From Microbacterium enclense (lineage in GTDB: Bacteria > Actinomycetota > Actinomycetes > Actinomycetales > Microbacteriaceae), in assembly GCA_038182865.1 (NCBI GenBank), contig CP116226.1, positions 2,790,001 to 2,854,000 of the forward strand: a stretch of 64,000 bases of DNA, written 5' to 3'. Below are positions 8,177-14,868 of this stretch, in pieces. The stretch's first letter is position 1. The number at the start of each line of letters is the position of its first letter. The notes beneath the pieces are model-generated. The model had not been told where the DNA came from, did not search any database, and saw only the letters and a list, made by a program, of their open reading frames with translations. Both the position numbers and the translations under genes were made by a program.

Positions 8177-8320
8177 ATGTCCACGAGAGACGCCCGGCCG
8201 TCGACGCCCGCGCGGGTCGAAGCGGAGCAGGTCGGGATCGCCTTCCCCGGAGGCCCCCGGGGCGAGGGCGTACCGGGGTGCGGCCCCGAGCCGCGTCGTG
8301 CGGCGGGAGGGACGCGATGA
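8177..8320 (+). CDS. possible 47-aa small protein between the MFS fusion and the reductase
   Basis: ATG 8177 opens a 47-codon frame that stops at 8318-8320, overlapping the reductase ATG (ATGA), as other genes in this operon do. The product is Arg/Gly/Pro rich with no recognisable motif, and there is no strong ribosome site. Without this gene the 148-nt gap is unusually long for such a compact operon. It may be a coupling leader, a degenerate remnant or chance. Confidence 0.25.
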   Translation: MSTRDARPSTPARVEAEQVGIAFPGGPRGEGVPGCGPEPRRAAGGTR

Positions 8321-8817
8321 GCACGGCGTCCGCCCCCCTCGCTGCTGACGTCGAAGCGGCCTTCGCGCACGTGCCGGCCGGAGTGGCGGCCGTGGCGGCG
8401 GTGGTGGACGGCGTCGACACCGTCATGATCGTCTCGTCGTTCGCCGCGGGGGTCTCCTACTCGCCGCCGATGGTGTCGTTCGCCGTGCAGCGATCGTCCA
8501 CGACCTGGCCCGATCTCTCCCGGGCGACGCACCTGGGGGTGTCGGTGCTCGGCGAGGAGCACGCGGAGAAGACCCGGCAGCTGGCATCTCGCGACAAGGC
8601 ACGCCGTCTCGACGATGTGCCGTTCGCCACGATGCCTACGGGCGCCATCCTGCTCGCGGGCTCCCCGGTCTGGCTCGAATGCACCGTCGCGCATCGATAT
8701 CCCGCGGGGGATCACGAGCTCATCGTGCTGCGGGTCGAGAGCGTCGTACCGCACAGCGACCGCGCGCCGATCGTGTGGCATCGGCGCCGCGCGCGCGCAT
8801 TGCGCGACGCGAGCTGA
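8317..8817 (+). CDS. flavin reductase (RutF/HpaC/RcaB-like)
   Basis: A 166-aa flavin-reductase-like FMN-binding split-barrel protein: VPAGVAAVAAVVDGVDTVMIVSSFAAGVSYSPPMVSFAVQ and LGVSVLGEEHAEKTRQLA are the usual family blocks. It would use NAD(P)H to reduce FMN or riboflavin and pass the reduced flavin to the two LLM monooxygenases upstream, which have no reductase of their own. GGGAGG lies about 7 nt before ATG 8317. It is the last gene of the operon. Whether it prefers FMN or free riboflavin cannot be read from the sequence. Confidence 0.9.
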   Translation: MSTASAPLAADVEAAFAHVPAGVAAVAAVVDGVDTVMIVSSFAAGVSYSPPMVSFAVQRSSTTWPDLSRATHLGVSVLGEEHAEKTRQLASRDKARRLDDVPFATMPTGAILLAGSPVWLECTVAHRYPAGDHELIVLRVESVVPHSDRAPIVWHRRRARALRDAS

Positions 8818-8895
8818 CGACGCACCGCCCGGCCCCACGCTCCCTTCCGGACGGCAACGCACGACACCGAGGTCACTTGTTGGTTGAATCGGCTC

Positions 8896-9615
8896 ATGTC
8901 GATCGACGAAGAAGCCGAACTCGCGCAGCTCCGACGCCGGGCCTACTCGCCGTCGGCCGACATCGAGGCCGATCCCGAGGCGCTCCGACGTCTGATCGAG
9001 TTGGAGGAGCGTGCGGTCGCTCCCGAAGAGCTCCCGGCTCCCGAGGAGCCGGTCCCTGCCGCGGAGGAACAGATCCCGGATGCCGCTCCCGACGGGCCGC
9101 GGCTCACGCTCCCGCGTCTGCGCCGGTCGACCGTGATCGTGCTCGGTGCGGCCGGCCTCGTGCTGGCGACCCTCGTCACGGCGTTGGTGCTCGTGCAGCG
9201 CGTGCAGACCGACCCCTTGCAGGCGGGGGCGACCCAGATCGCGCGCCTCGCGCCGGACCCGGACTTCGAGGTGCCGAGCTCGCTGACGGTCGGGATCACC
9301 GGCGAGGTCACGGCCTACGAGGAGTTCCAGGGGTTTCGGGTGATCACTCAGCCCTCGTACCGCAGCACCGAGGGGGCGGCCCGGTGTATGGCGGTCTGGC
9401 AGCCCGTTCTCCTCGACGCCAGCGGTGGGGGCGGCTTCTCGTACGACGGCGAGTTCTCGATGGGGGTGTGCGGGGCCGGCGTCTTCCCGGCGACGTCCAC
9501 GATCCTGCTCCGCGAGGATTCGCCCGAACGTCGACAGACCGATTTCCCGGCCGGCACCGCCCTGCAGTTCGTCTACGACACCGCGAACGACGAGATCGTC
9601 GTCTTCCGCGGCTGA
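8896..9615 (+). CDS. hypothetical membrane-anchored protein
   Basis: A 239-aa protein with an acidic, Pro/Glu-rich cytoplasmic N-terminus (EELPAPEEPVPAAEEQ), one transmembrane segment at about 78-100 and a C-terminal extracytoplasmic domain of about 135 aa. That domain contains two Cys (RCMAVW and GVCGAG) that could form a disulfide. I do not recognise a family. An in-frame TTG at 8884 is an alternative start. It ends 19 bp before the convergent VOC gene, and I see no hairpin between them. Confidence 0.7.
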   Translation: MSIDEEAELAQLRRRAYSPSADIEADPEALRRLIELEERAVAPEELPAPEEPVPAAEEQIPDAAPDGPRLTLPRLRRSTVIVLGAAGLVLATLVTALVLVQRVQTDPLQAGATQIARLAPDPDFEVPSSLTVGITGEVTAYEEFQGFRVITQPSYRSTEGAARCMAVWQPVLLDASGGGGFSYDGEFSMGVCGAGVFPATSTILLREDSPERRQTDFPAGTALQFVYDTANDEIVVFRG

Positions 9616-9634
9616 GTGGGGGCGGTCGCGGCGC

Positions 9635-10150
9635 CTAGCCGTCGTTCTCGTGGCGGCCGAGGGTGCGCATCGTGGCCATGAGGGAGGTGTAGACGAGGCT
9701 CGGCTTGCGGTCGTGCCAGTCCGTTTCGCTGGTCCGCGTGACCGGCGGGGCGGGTGCGGTCGGCTCGTAGAGCCACCACAGGTTGTCCCACGGGTCGAGC
9801 AGGCGCGCGAGGCGGTAGCCGCCGTAGAAGTCGGACACGGGCGTGACGACCCGCGCCCCGTGTCGGATGGCTTCCTCGAGGCACGCTCGAGCGTCGGTCA
9901 CATAGATCTGCAGAAGAGCGGGCGTGAACGGCCACTCGTCTTTCCGGTCGCAGACCATGATCGTGGAGTCGCCGACCACGACCTCGGCGTGGATGAGGGA
10001 CCCGTCACGATCCGGCGTGCGAACGTGTTCAGCCTCCTTGCCGCCGAAGACCGACTCGACGAAGCGGATGAACGCGAGGGCGTCGGGAACGATGGCGAAC
10101 GGGTTGATGGTGTTGTGTCCGGCGGGCGGGCGGAGTGGCAGGGAAGGCAT
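9635..10150 (-). CDS. VOC/glyoxalase superfamily protein, PhnB-like
   Basis: A 171-aa vicinal-oxygen-chelate protein. Features are the N-terminal AGHNTINPFAIVPDALAFIRF, VFGGKEAEHVRTPDRDGSLIHAEV and the C-terminal DPWDNLWWLYEP, typical of PhnB-like glyoxalase/dioxygenase/bleomycin-resistance proteins. The start could be ATG 10150, which best fits the family, or ATG 10165. Only 13 bp separate it from the divergent MarR gene, so that regulator probably controls it. The function may be drug or electrophile tolerance; the true substrate is unknown. Confidence 0.82.
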   Translation of the reverse strand: MPSLPLRPPAGHNTINPFAIVPDALAFIRFVESVFGGKEAEHVRTPDRDGSLIHAEVVVGDSTIMVCDRKDEWPFTPALLQIYVTDARACLEEAIRHGARVVTPVSDFYGGYRLARLLDPWDNLWWLYEPTAPAPPVTRTSETDWHDRKPSLVYTSLMATMRTLGRHENDG

Positions 10151-10186
10151 ATACTCATATTTCATGAACACTTCGAAGAGTGTCAA
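10150..10186. promoter_or_regulatory. overlapping divergent promoters of the VOC and MarR genes
   Basis: On the plus strand TATACT (10150-10155) lies 8 nt before the MarR ATG, so its mRNA would be leaderless. On the minus strand TTGACA (10186-10181), inside the MarR coding start, is a good -35 for the VOC gene. An inverted repeat ACACT-N6-AGTGT lies between them at 10168-10183 and is a candidate MarR operator. Confidence 0.5.
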
Positions 10187-10604
10187 GTACCGTCACGGAG
10201 CGAGTTTTCTCCTCGCTACGCTCGGGAGACGCGCCGAGAAGGCGTGGCATGCCTACCTGGCGGAGCGCGGGGTGACGACCGCTCAGTTCACCGCGATGGC
10301 CGCGTTGGTCGAAGGTGAGCGCACCCAGGGGGAGGTCGCCGTGGCCGCCGCTGTCGACCCGCGCAACATCAGCGCGACGGTCAAGGATCTCGTCGCCGAG
10401 GGGTGGGTGCAGGTTCGGCAGAACCCCGATGACGCCCGATCCCGGCTGCTCAGCCTCACCCCTGCCGGACGCGAGTGGTGGGCCGCCCTGCAGCCGAGCC
10501 TGCGTCGCGGACGCGACAGCTTCTTCCAGGCGCTCACTCCCGACGAGCTGGCGACGCTGGAGCATCTCCTCGGGCGCCTCGAGTCTTTCCACGCGGGTGA
10601 CTAG
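10164..10604 (+). CDS. MarR-family transcriptional regulator
   Basis: A 146-aa winged-helix regulator. The HTH lies at about residues 52-80 (TQGEVAVAAAVDPRNISATV) and the wing DDARSRLLSLTPAG at about 90. Such dimers usually repress their own gene and a divergent neighbour, and release DNA when they bind a small aromatic ligand or are oxidised; this one has no Cys. ATG 10164 is set by the strong -10 immediately upstream. Transcription ends at a hairpin shared with the convergent HesB-like gene. Confidence 0.9.
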   Translation: MNTSKSVKYRHGASFLLATLGRRAEKAWHAYLAERGVTTAQFTAMAALVEGERTQGEVAVAAAVDPRNISATVKDLVAEGWVQVRQNPDDARSRLLSLTPAGREWWAALQPSLRRGRDSFFQALTPDELATLEHLLGRLESFHAGD

Positions 10605-10625
10605 CCACCGCCGGGGCTGAGACAC

Positions 10626-10658
10626 GACGAAGCCCCGGCACGCGGCCGGGGCTTCGTC
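10626..10658. terminator. bidirectional terminator hairpin
   Basis: A perfect 14-bp stem (GACGAAGCCCCGGC and its complement) with a 5-nt loop between the convergent MarR and HesB-like genes. It has no long T tract, which is common in this GC-rich group. Confidence 0.8.
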
Positions 10659-10673
10659 GAAACGGCGCGGGTG

Positions 10674-10958
10674 TCAGGCCGCGGAGGTCACCGCGAACTG
10701 GACGGAACCCTGCGGATCGATCTGCGCGTCCAGCACGCGGTCGTCGAGCACGGCGGCTGCGTCGGAGTCGAGGAACACCCGTGCTCCGGCGTTCTCCACG
10801 ACGGCGTCGGTGGGCTCGGGGGAATCGACCACCGACAGCTTGAACTGCGACTCGGGCGACCCGGCGCCCTCGATGCGCACCCCGCCCTGAGTGGCATCCG
10901 GGTACTGCGCGGTGATGGTCTTGACGGCGGTCGTGGCTTCTTCGGTGAGCGTGAGCAT
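10674..10958 (-). CDS. HesB/IscA-like fold protein lacking cysteines
   Basis: A 94-aa protein whose start LTLTEEATTAVKTIT and GGVRIEGAG...FKLSVVDSPEP-DAVVE match the HesB/IscA (A-type Fe-S carrier) fold, as does FLDSDAAAVLDDRVLDAQI. The three metal-binding Cys of true A-type carriers are absent; the protein has no Cys at all. It therefore cannot carry a cluster in the usual way. AAGGAG lies 9 nt before ATG 10958. It stands alone; the regulator behind it starts far upstream. Confidence 0.8.
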   Translation of the reverse strand: MLTLTEEATTAVKTITAQYPDATQGGVRIEGAGSPESQFKLSVVDSPEPTDAVVENAGARVFLDSDAAAVLDDRVLDAQIDPQGSVQFAVTSAA

Positions 10959-11082
10959 GTCGTGGCTCTCCTTCTTTGTCGACGACAGGAGCCAGCCACG
11001 ATGCCGAGAATCGCCGCTGCTCTCAACCTCTGGCATCCATTTCCAGGGGATTCTCACCGAGCGCAGAGGTCCCGTGCGAGGG

Positions 11083-11934
11083 TCAGGGGAGCAGCCCCGC
11101 TCGCCGTGCGCGCGCGACGGCGGCGTGCCGGGTGGAGGCGTCGAGCTTGGCCATCGCCGATGCCAGGTACGACTTGACGGTGGTCTCGCGCAGGCGGAGG
11201 GATGCCGCGATCTCACCGTTCGTCGATCCCACCGCCGCGCAGGCGAGAACGTCGATCTCGCGACGTGACAGGTGGATGTCGGTGTCGTCGCGCGAGCTCG
11301 GCGCGTCGCCGGTGAGGGCGGCTAAGCGCGCTTCGAGTTCTTCGAGACGTCGCCGCACATCGTCATCGCCGACGGTGGCGGCGATGCTGCGCAATTGCGC
11401 GTAGCTCTCGCGGATCTCCTCGCGCACGCCCGCGCTCAGGCCGTTCTCGCTCGTCGGCGTCGTGGAGAGGCGGCGATCGACCTCTTCACGGACGCGGAGC
11501 TCGGTCCCCAGCTCTCCCGCGACGTCGAACGCGGGCCGTGCCTCGAGCTCGCCGACGGGGGCCTGCGCCCACGAGCCGCAGTACAGCACGCCGCGGGCAC
11601 TGCCGCGCACGAGCACGGGAACGGCGAACAACGTCGCGATGCCCTCGCCGAGGATCGCGCGGTCGTAGTCGTGGGTGATCGAGCGGGCGGTGCGGTAGTC
11701 CAGCGTCATGCGGGGGCGGCGTTCGACGAGCGCTCGGCCGCCGAGCCCGCGTTCCGCTCGGACGACGAGTCCTTCGATGCTGCGCGTTCGCGCTCCGACG
11801 ATGGTCGTGACGTGCACGGCTCCGTCGTGCTCGAGCCCGCCGAAAGCCAGGGGGAAATGGGTGCGTCGTGCGAGCTCGGCGACCGCGTGCGACACGAGGG
11901 TCGCGTCGTCGCGAAGAACGGTCGGTGCTCCCAC
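11083..11934 (-). CDS. GAF-domain LuxR-type transcriptional regulator
   Basis: A 283-aa regulator. Residues about 10-155 form a GAF-like sensor (GLGGRALVERRPRMTLDY, FAVPVLVRGSARGVLY), followed by a coiled segment (about 180-205) and a C-terminal LuxR HTH (about 222-280: LSRREIDVLACAAVGSTNGEI). There is no receiver aspartate, so it is not a response regulator. GTG is the start. It is divergent from the DUF485/symporter pair and probably controls organic-acid uptake. Confidence 0.88.
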   Translation of the reverse strand: MGAPTVLRDDATLVSHAVAELARRTHFPLAFGGLEHDGAVHVTTIVGARTRSIEGLVVRAERGLGGRALVERRPRMTLDYRTARSITHDYDRAILGEGIATLFAVPVLVRGSARGVLYCGSWAQAPVGELEARPAFDVAGELGTELRVREEVDRRLSTTPTSENGLSAGVREEIRESYAQLRSIAATVGDDDVRRRLEELEARLAALTGDAPSSRDDTDIHLSRREIDVLACAAVGSTNGEIAASLRLRETTVKSYLASAMAKLDASTRHAAVARARRAGLLP

Positions 11935-11995
11935 GAGAACTACCTACTTCCGGGGGTGACGGCCTCGTCGCCGCCTTTCGTAGCGTCGACCCTAC

Positions 11996-12054
11996 CACCG
12001 GGAGCGCTACCACCATCCCGGTGATCATCCCCCTATCGGTGCAGTGCTGCACCG
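11996..12054 (+). promoter_or_regulatory. two palindromes in the symporter promoter/leader
   Basis: CACCGGGA (11996-12003) and TCCCGGTG (12016-12023) form an inverted repeat with a 12-nt spacer. CGGTGCA (12037-12043) and TGCACCG (12048-12054) form a second with a 4-nt spacer. Both lie between the regulator start and the DUF485 ribosome site. The first looks like an operator; the second could also be a leader hairpin. Confidence 0.5.
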
Positions 12055-12077
12055 GTCCCATGAGGCAAGGAGGCCAC

Positions 12078-12431
12078 ATGACGGACAGAAGGATCGACCC
12101 CGCTCCCGGGGGCGCCGTCGATTACATCGCGGTCGAGGAGTCCGCGCCGTTCCGCGAGTTGAAGAGGCGTCAGCGAAGCTTCATCTTCCCGCTCGCGGTC
12201 GCGTTCCTCGTCTGGTACTTCGTCTACGTTCTGCTGTCGTCGTTCGCTCCGGCGTTCATGGCGCAGCCGGTGTTCGGGGCGGTCACGGTCGGGTTGCTGT
12301 TCGGACTCGGACAGTTCGTGACGACGTTCGCCATCACCATGGGCTACGTCGCCTACGCCAATAGGCGACTCGACCCGATCGCCGAGGACCTGCGTGAAGA
12401 CCTCGAGCGCACGGAGCGGGGGGCGAAGTGA
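12078..12431 (+). CDS. DUF485 small membrane protein (YjcH-like)
   Basis: A 117-aa membrane protein with two transmembrane segments (about 36-58 and 66-90), the DUF485 pattern seen in E. coli YjcH next to the acetate permease ActP. AAGGAGG lies 4 nt before ATG 12078. It overlaps the symporter by GTGA, so the two are co-translated. It probably assists assembly or activity of the symporter; its biochemical role is not established. Confidence 0.88.
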   Translation: MTDRRIDPAPGGAVDYIAVEESAPFRELKRRQRSFIFPLAVAFLVWYFVYVLLSSFAPAFMAQPVFGAVTVGLLFGLGQFVTTFAITMGYVAYANRRLDPIAEDLREDLERTERGAK

Positions 12432-14044
12432 ACGAGGTCTTCGGCACGGTCCACGCCGCGGTTCAGACGGTGGAGAACAATCCGGTCTTGAACATCTCGA
12501 TCTTCGGCGCCTTCGTCGCGGTGACGCTGTTCATTGTCATCCGGGCCAGCCGCAACAGCAAGACCGCGGCCGACTACTACGCCGCGGGTCGCTCGTTCAC
12601 GGGGCCGCAGAACGGTTTCGCGATCGCGGGCGACTATCTCTCCGCCGCCTCGTTCCTCGGCATCGTCGGCGCCATCGCGATCAACGGGTACGACGGCTTC
12701 CTCTATTCCATCGGGTTCCTCGTCGCCTGGCTGGTCGCCCTGCTGCTGGTGGCGGAGCTCATGCGCAACACCGGCAAGTTCACGATGGCCGACGTGCTGT
12801 CGTTCCGGTTGCAGGAGCGGCCGGTGCGCATGGCGGCGGCTATCACGACGTTGGCGGTGTGCTTCTTCTATCTCCTCGCGCAGATGGCGGGAGCCGGCGG
12901 TCTCGTGTCACTGCTGCTGGGCATCACGGAGCGGGTGGGCCAGTCGATCGTGGTCGCCGTGGTCGGCGTCCTGATGATCGTGTATGTGCTCATCGGCGGG
13001 ATGAAGGGCACCACCTGGGTGCAGATCGTCAAGGCGTTCCTGCTCATCGGCGGGGCCGTGGTGATGACGGTGTGGGTGCTCGCGATCAACGGGTTCAACC
13101 TGAACACGCTGCTGGAGGCGGCCGTCGCGGCTTCCCCGAAGGGTGAGGCCGTGCTCGCTCCGGGGCTCCAATACGGCAAGAATCCGTGGGATTTCATCTC
13201 GCTGGCTCTCGCGCTGGTGCTCGGCACGGCGGGGCTGCCGCACGTGCTCATGCGTTTCTACACGGTGCCGACGGCGAAGGAAGCCCGTCGCTCGGTGGTG
13301 TGGGCCATCTGGCTCATCGGGCTCTTCTACATCCTCACGCTCGTGCTCGGTTACGGCGCCGGTGCGCTCGTGGGTCCGGATGCCATCCTCGCGGCGCCGG
13401 GAGGCGTGAACGCCGCGGCTCCGCTGCTTGCCCTGGCTCTCGGCGGGCCGATCCTGCTCGGCTTCATCTCGGCGGTGGCGTTCGCGACGATTCTGGCGGT
13501 GGTCGCGGGACTCACGATCACCGCGGCGGCCTCGTTCGCGCACGACATCTATGCCAGCGTCGTGAAGAAGGGGAACGTCCCGCCGGACGGGGAGGTCAAG
13601 GTCGCGCGGCGAACAGTCATCGTCATCGGGATCCTCGCGATCATCGGAGGCATCGGGGTCCAGGGGCAGAACGTGGCGTTCCTGGTCGCCCTGGCGTTCG
13701 CGGTCGCCGCGTCGGCGAACCTCCCGACGATCCTGTACTCGCTCTTCTGGCGGCGCTTCAGCACGCGCGGTGCCGTGTGGAGCATGTACGGCGGGCTGGG
13801 ATCGGCTCTGGTGCTGATTCTCCTGTCGCCGGTGTTCTGGGGCACGCCCACGAGCGTGTTCGTCAACACGGGCGTGGCGATCTGGCCGCTGAACAACCCG
13901 GGCATCGTGTCGATCCCGTTGGGCTTCCTGCTCGGCTGGCTGGGCTCGATCACCTCGAGCAGGGTCGAGGACGCGCGGAAGGCGGCCGAGATGGACGTCC
14001 GTTCGCTCACCGGTTTCGGCGCCGAGAAGGCGTCGAACCACTGA
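12428..14044 (+). CDS. sodium:solute symporter, ActP-like (acetate/monocarboxylate)
   Basis: A 538-aa sodium/solute symporter (SSS family) with about 13 transmembrane segments. Family signatures include KTAADYYAAGRSFTGPQNG, DYLSAASFLGIVG, GGMKGTTWVQIVKA and LGTAGLPHVLMRFYTVP. That set, together with the DUF485 partner, is typical of cation/acetate symporters that also carry pyruvate, propionate or glycolate. GTG 12428 overlaps the DUF485 stop. It is followed by a strong terminator. Confidence 0.9.
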   Translation: MNEVFGTVHAAVQTVENNPVLNISIFGAFVAVTLFIVIRASRNSKTAADYYAAGRSFTGPQNGFAIAGDYLSAASFLGIVGAIAINGYDGFLYSIGFLVAWLVALLLVAELMRNTGKFTMADVLSFRLQERPVRMAAAITTLAVCFFYLLAQMAGAGGLVSLLLGITERVGQSIVVAVVGVLMIVYVLIGGMKGTTWVQIVKAFLLIGGAVVMTVWVLAINGFNLNTLLEAAVAASPKGEAVLAPGLQYGKNPWDFISLALALVLGTAGLPHVLMRFYTVPTAKEARRSVVWAIWLIGLFYILTLVLGYGAGALVGPDAILAAPGGVNAAAPLLALALGGPILLGFISAVAFATILAVVAGLTITAAASFAHDIYASVVKKGNVPPDGEVKVARRTVIVIGILAIIGGIGVQGQNVAFLVALAFAVAASANLPTILYSLFWRRFSTRGAVWSMYGGLGSALVLILLSPVFWGTPTSVFVNTGVAIWPLNNPGIVSIPLGFLLGWLGSITSSRVEDARKAAEMDVRSLTGFGAEKASNH

Positions 14045-14050
14045 CGCTCC

Positions 14051-14093
14051 GGGCCCGGTCCCGTCGGCGTGAGCCGAGGGGGCCGGGCCCTTT
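14051..14093 (+). terminator. terminator after the symporter
   Basis: A 12-bp outer stem (14051-14062 with 14079-14090, one G-U pair) and an inner 5-bp stem capped by GTGA, followed by TTT. Confidence 0.8.
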
Positions 14094-14135
14094 CGCGTCG
14101 CGCGAGCGCCCCGACGAACCTCTGGGGGCCGACCA

Positions 14136-14669
14136 TCACGCGCTCTCGTGCAGACCATCCCGCAGCACGACCTCGTTCTCGAGCGACAGCAGGTACTCCT
14201 TGACGTCGGGGTGACCGCCGTACTCGCCGATCGACCCGTCGGCCCGCACCACGCGGTGTACCGGGACGACGATGGAGAACGGGCTCTTCGCGCACGCGGT
14301 GCCCACGGCGCGAGCGGCTCCGGGCGCTCCGGCGAGGATGGCGACCTCGCCGTAGGAGGCGACCTCTCCATACGGGACGTCGAGCGTCGCCTCCAGGGCC
14401 GCGCGGGTGAAACCCTGCACGAGGCGCCAGTCGAGTCGAAGGTCGAACCGGCGCCGTGCGCCGTCGAAGTACTCATCGAGCTGTGATGCGAGCGCCGCAC
14501 CGACCTCGGGATCGGGCTCCGGAACCACCCCGAGCCGTTGGGAGATCTCGGCCCGCGCGAGGTCGATGCCGTCGTGAGCGACATCGAATCGGACGAGCGC
14601 GTCGCCGACGAAGGTGAGGAGGATCGGGCCGACCGGACTGTCGTACTCGGTGCTGGTGACGGTGTTCAT
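14136..14669 (-). CDS. O6-alkylguanine-DNA alkyltransferase homologue with catalytic Cys replaced by Val
   Basis: A 177-aa, full-length Ogt/MGMT-type protein: N-terminal domain (YDSPVGPILLTF) and C-terminal DNA-binding domain (PYGEVASYGEVA, GAARAVGTACAKSP). In the active-site motif PCHR the Cys is Val (PVHR, Val137, codon GTA at 14261-14259). Suicide alkyl transfer needs that Cys, so the protein should be inactive as a methyltransferase. Alkyltransferase-like (ATL) proteins, for example with PWHR, bind lesions and recruit excision repair, but most lack the N-terminal domain. GAGG lies 8 nt before ATG 14669. Confidence 0.88.
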   Translation of the reverse strand: MNTVTSTEYDSPVGPILLTFVGDALVRFDVAHDGIDLARAEISQRLGVVPEPDPEVGAALASQLDEYFDGARRRFDLRLDWRLVQGFTRAALEATLDVPYGEVASYGEVAILAGAPGAARAVGTACAKSPFSIVVPVHRVVRADGSIGEYGGHPDVKEYLLSLENEVVLRDGLHESA

Positions 14670-14868
14670 GCGTTCATCCTCGTGAGCGGCGAGACGGCCC
14701 GCGGCGGACAGAAGGCCCGCGGGGGACGAACTCGCGAAACAGCACCCTCGGGAGGAACAGCCGATCCGACGGCGTGTCGCGGATTCCCGCGAAACCCGCA
14801 CCGGCTACGCCCGATCCTCAGGTGCCCGGCTTAGTCTGGCAGGTGTGTGGCGAGCTGAGGATGGCACC

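Noticed and set aside
14136..14801. Longer start (14801) for the alkyltransferase-like gene
   Set aside because: The extra 44 residues are Arg/Ser rich, not found in the family, and the ATG at 14669 has a good ribosome site and begins at the conserved domain.
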